A stretch of DNA of 64,000 nt from Mesorhizobium sp. CAU 1732 (GTDB lineage Bacteria; Pseudomonadota; Alphaproteobacteria; Rhizobiales; Rhizobiaceae), in NCBI RefSeq assembly GCF_039888675.1, contig NZ_JBDQQR010000003.1, positions 248,001-312,000 of the forward strand, in the 5' to 3' direction. A model generated the notes under the pieces. That model had not been told where the DNA came from, made no database searches, and was given only the letters and a program-made list of their open reading frames with translations. A program made the translations under genes and the position numbers. Of this stretch, positions 62,366 through 64,000 are shown piece by piece (the first letter of the stretch is position 1; each line of letters opens with the position of its first letter).

Positions 62366-63376
62366 TCAGGCCGCGCTCTGCATCGATGGCATGTCGATTG
62401 CGCCCGTCGCAGCCAGACCGATTGCGGTCGCCGCGATTCGCTTGCGGGCCTTGCCGATCTCGGCTGCGGTCGCCGCGTCGGACTCGATGGTCAGTTCGGA
62501 TTCGATCATGCGGCGCGACCGTGCGCCGATCGCCGACAACACGGCCTCGGTCAGGTCGGCAGGCGCGCCGCGCAGCGCCATCGTCACCATCTCGGTCGAC
62601 AGGCCGTCGAACAAGGTGACGCGCGACTTCTGGTCGAGCCCGATGATGTCGTCGAAGGTGAACAGCCGTGCCTTGACCCCTTCGATGCCGTCGACGCCGC
62701 TGGCCTCGAGGTCTTCGACGATCTCGTCCAGGACCGACTTGTCGAGTTCGTTGAGCAGGCTCGCCACGCGGCTCTGGCCGGCGGAAACATCCTTGCCGTT
62801 CGAGTCGGAGGCGATGCGGGCGCGCAACTGGTTCTCGACCAGTTGCTTCGCGGCCGGCTGCACCGTCGTCATCGAGAGCATGCGCTTGAGGACTTCGCTG
62901 CGCATCGGCTTGTCGAAGGTCAGCAACGCATTGGCCGCCGGCTGGGATTCGAGATTGGAAAAGACCATCGCGATCGTCTGCGGATGCTCTCCGCCGAGAA
63001 GCAGGCCGAGCCGCACCGGTTCCAGTTCGGCAAGTTCGGGCCAGATCGGAGGCGCCTCGTCGCTCATCAGCGAAGGCTTGCCCCAACCCATCAGCGCGCT
63101 GATCTCTTCGGGCGAGAGCGTCGAATTCAGGATGTTGTCCATCTGGTCGCCGGAGTCGAGAAGACCCGCGCCCTCGGCAAACTCTTCCTCGAATTCGGCA
63201 ACGATGTTCTCGAGCTCGCTCTGCGGAATGGTCCGCAGCATGCGTGCAGCGTCGATCAGCGCTTTCAGCTCTTCCTGCTTGAAAAACCGCAGCAGCTTGC
63301 CCGCCGACGGCTTGCCCATGGCAACCAGAACGGCAGCAGCTTTCTGAGCCTTCGTCAGCTTGCCTTCCAGGCTCAT
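62366..63376 (-). CDS. fliG: Flagellar motor switch protein FliG
   Basis: A 336-residue switch protein. The middle domain has the EHPQ motif in LGGEHPQTIAMVFSNLE. The C-terminal domain has LFTFDDIIGLDQKSRVTLFDGL and MVTMALRGAPADLTEAVLSAIGARSRRMIESEL, which contact the stator. The start is placed at the ATG at 63376 (MSLEGKLTKAQKAAAVLVAM); a GTG at 63400 is an alternative. It couples torque to the rotor and sits on the MS ring with FliM and FliN. Confidence 0.94.
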   Translation of the reverse strand: MSLEGKLTKAQKAAAVLVAMGKPSAGKLLRFFKQEELKALIDAARMLRTIPQSELENIVAEFEEEFAEGAGLLDSGDQMDNILNSTLSPEEISALMGWGKPSLMSDEAPPIWPELAELEPVRLGLLLGGEHPQTIAMVFSNLESQPAANALLTFDKPMRSEVLKRMLSMTTVQPAAKQLVENQLRARIASDSNGKDVSAGQSRVASLLNELDKSVLDEIVEDLEASGVDGIEGVKARLFTFDDIIGLDQKSRVTLFDGLSTEMVTMALRGAPADLTEAVLSAIGARSRRMIESELTIESDAATAAEIGKARKRIAATAIGLAATGAIDMPSMQSAA

Positions 63377-63418
63377 TCCGACACTGTCCCCGATTCGCAC
63401 CGATGTAGTTTATACAGG

Positions 63419-63868
63419 CTACCCGGCCTTTGTAGCATCAATGATCTGGGTGAGCTTGATCCCGAAGCGCGACGGATCGTTGTCGAGAACGGTGATCTCG
63501 CCGCTTGCGATCTTTCGGCCGTTGACCACGACATCCACCGGCTCGCCGATCCGGCGGTTCAGGGCCACGGTCGAGCCCTTTTGCAGCGCCATGAGCTCCG
63601 ACACGGGCATTTCCGCGCTTCCAAGCACGATCTGCACGTCGACGGGGATGTTCATGATGACGTTGGTGTTCTGGAAACGCTCCTGCTTCCCGGGCTGGCC
63701 GAAGCTCGCGCCGACCGGTTCGTCGCCCGCCATTTCCACAGCTTCTTCGTCGTGGAGCACGCCGCGCAGCTCCTCGATGGCCTTGTTCAGGTCGTCTTCC
63801 TGAGGATCGTCGCCGAGGCCCTTCGGCAAATCACCGAAACCGCCGAGATCAGGAGTGGTTGGGTTCAT
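63419..63868 (-). CDS. fliN: Flagellar motor switch protein FliN
   Basis: A 149-residue protein. The C-terminal SpoA/SPOA domain is [57 protein letters not shown], the canonical FliN fold. The N-terminal 70 residues are an acidic, variable extension, common in alphaproteobacteria. It forms the C ring with FliM and FliG. It lies between fliM and fliG in the same operon; a GGAGACTACC ribosome-binding site precedes the ATG. Confidence 0.94.
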   Translation of the reverse strand: MNPTTPDLGGFGDLPKGLGDDPQEDDLNKAIEELRGVLHDEEAVEMAGDEPVGASFGQPGKQERFQNTNVIMNIPVDVQIVLGSAEMPVSELMALQKGSTVALNRRIGEPVDVVVNGRKIASGEITVLDNDPSRFGIKLTQIIDATKAG

Positions 63869-63898
63869 GGTAGTCTCCTTGAAGACGTGACGCCGCGT

Positions 63899-64000
63899 CT
63901 AGCGCGGCATCAGCCCATCTATGAATTCCTTGCCCGCGTCGTAGGGCTCGATGATCTGAACGGTGAAGTTCTGGCCGAGCCGGCCGAACTCGCAGGTGTA
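63899..64000 (-). CDS. fliM: Flagellar motor switch protein FliM, C-terminal end only
   Basis: The last 33 codons of a gene running off the right edge: YTCEFGRLGQNFTVQIIEPY then DAGKEFIDGLMPR and a TAG stop. The sequence is a SpoA-domain-type ending. Its place directly upstream of fliN in the fliN-fliG-flhB operon makes FliM the natural assignment. The rest is outside the window, so domains cannot be checked. Confidence 0.75.
   Translation of the reverse strand, partial: YTCEFGRLGQNFTVQIIEPYDAGKEFIDGLMPR

Overview
The window is about 64 kb of GC-rich (roughly 60-65 %, judged by eye) bacterial chromosome. The end of the window carries visN, visR and a fliM-fliN-fliG-flhB operon, an arrangement typical of Hyphomicrobiales (Rhizobiales). 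The short palindromic intergenic repeats built on CTTCTCCCCGTGAACGGGGAG are also common in Mesorhizobium and its relatives. The best guess is a Phyllobacteriaceae/Mesorhizobium-like organism; no rRNA gene, tRNA gene or transposase was found.

Layout. (1) Positions 1-24.3 kb: a large exopolysaccharide locus. It holds a DUF4910 protein (cut by the left edge), sugar-nucleotide enzymes (an epimerase and GDP-L-fucose synthase), a methyltransferase, a GSA-aminomutase-like aminotransferase, a DUF4038 glycosidase-like protein, a pyruvyl transferase, six glycosyltransferases plus a WecA-type initiating transferase, a WcaF-like acetyltransferase, a flippase, an ExoF-type export protein, an ExoP/Wzc-type copolymerase-kinase and two regulators (a LuxR protein with a degenerate receiver, and a Crp/Fnr protein). 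(2) 24.8-26.5 kb: a compact exosortase cassette made of a 73-residue candidate sorting substrate, an exosortase with Cys-Arg-His, and an unknown secreted or anchored protein. (3) 26.5-31.2 kb: 3-dehydroshikimate dehydratase, a DMT exporter, a fuconolactonase-like hydrolase and an L-fucose mutarotase. (4) 31.2-39.5 kb: a leftward operon of ureohydrolase, PotD-type binding protein, ABC transporter and nitrilase-family amidohydrolase, with a divergent LysR regulator and aminotransferase; this is probably uptake and breakdown of a guanidino or polyamine compound. (5) 39.8-45.4 kb: a branched-chain 2-oxoacid dehydrogenase operon (E1alpha, E1beta, E2, E3). (6) 45.6-46.8 kb: a Gfo/Idh/MocA oxidoreductase. 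(7) 47.1-58.8 kb: a second polysaccharide locus with its own initiating phosphosugar transferase, WecG/TagA-type transferase, Wzy/O-antigen-ligase-like protein, kinase-less Wzz, GT2, second flippase and NodB-type deacetylase. Embedded in it is a shortened SecY-like membrane protein. (8) 59.2-64 kb: motility regulators and flagellar switch/export genes.

The two polysaccharide loci each have an initiating transferase, flippase and chain-length protein, so the cell probably makes two different Wzx/Wzy-type polymers. The first may be fucosylated, pyruvylated and acetylated; the second probably starts from a hexose-phosphate (glucose or galactose). Only the first has an outer-membrane export protein in this window, so it may serve both. 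The points that most deserve follow-up are the SecY-like protein, the exosortase cassette with its tiny substrate, the pseudo-receiver regulator, the kinase without a tyrosine tail, and an intergenic repeat captured in frame inside the E2 linker.
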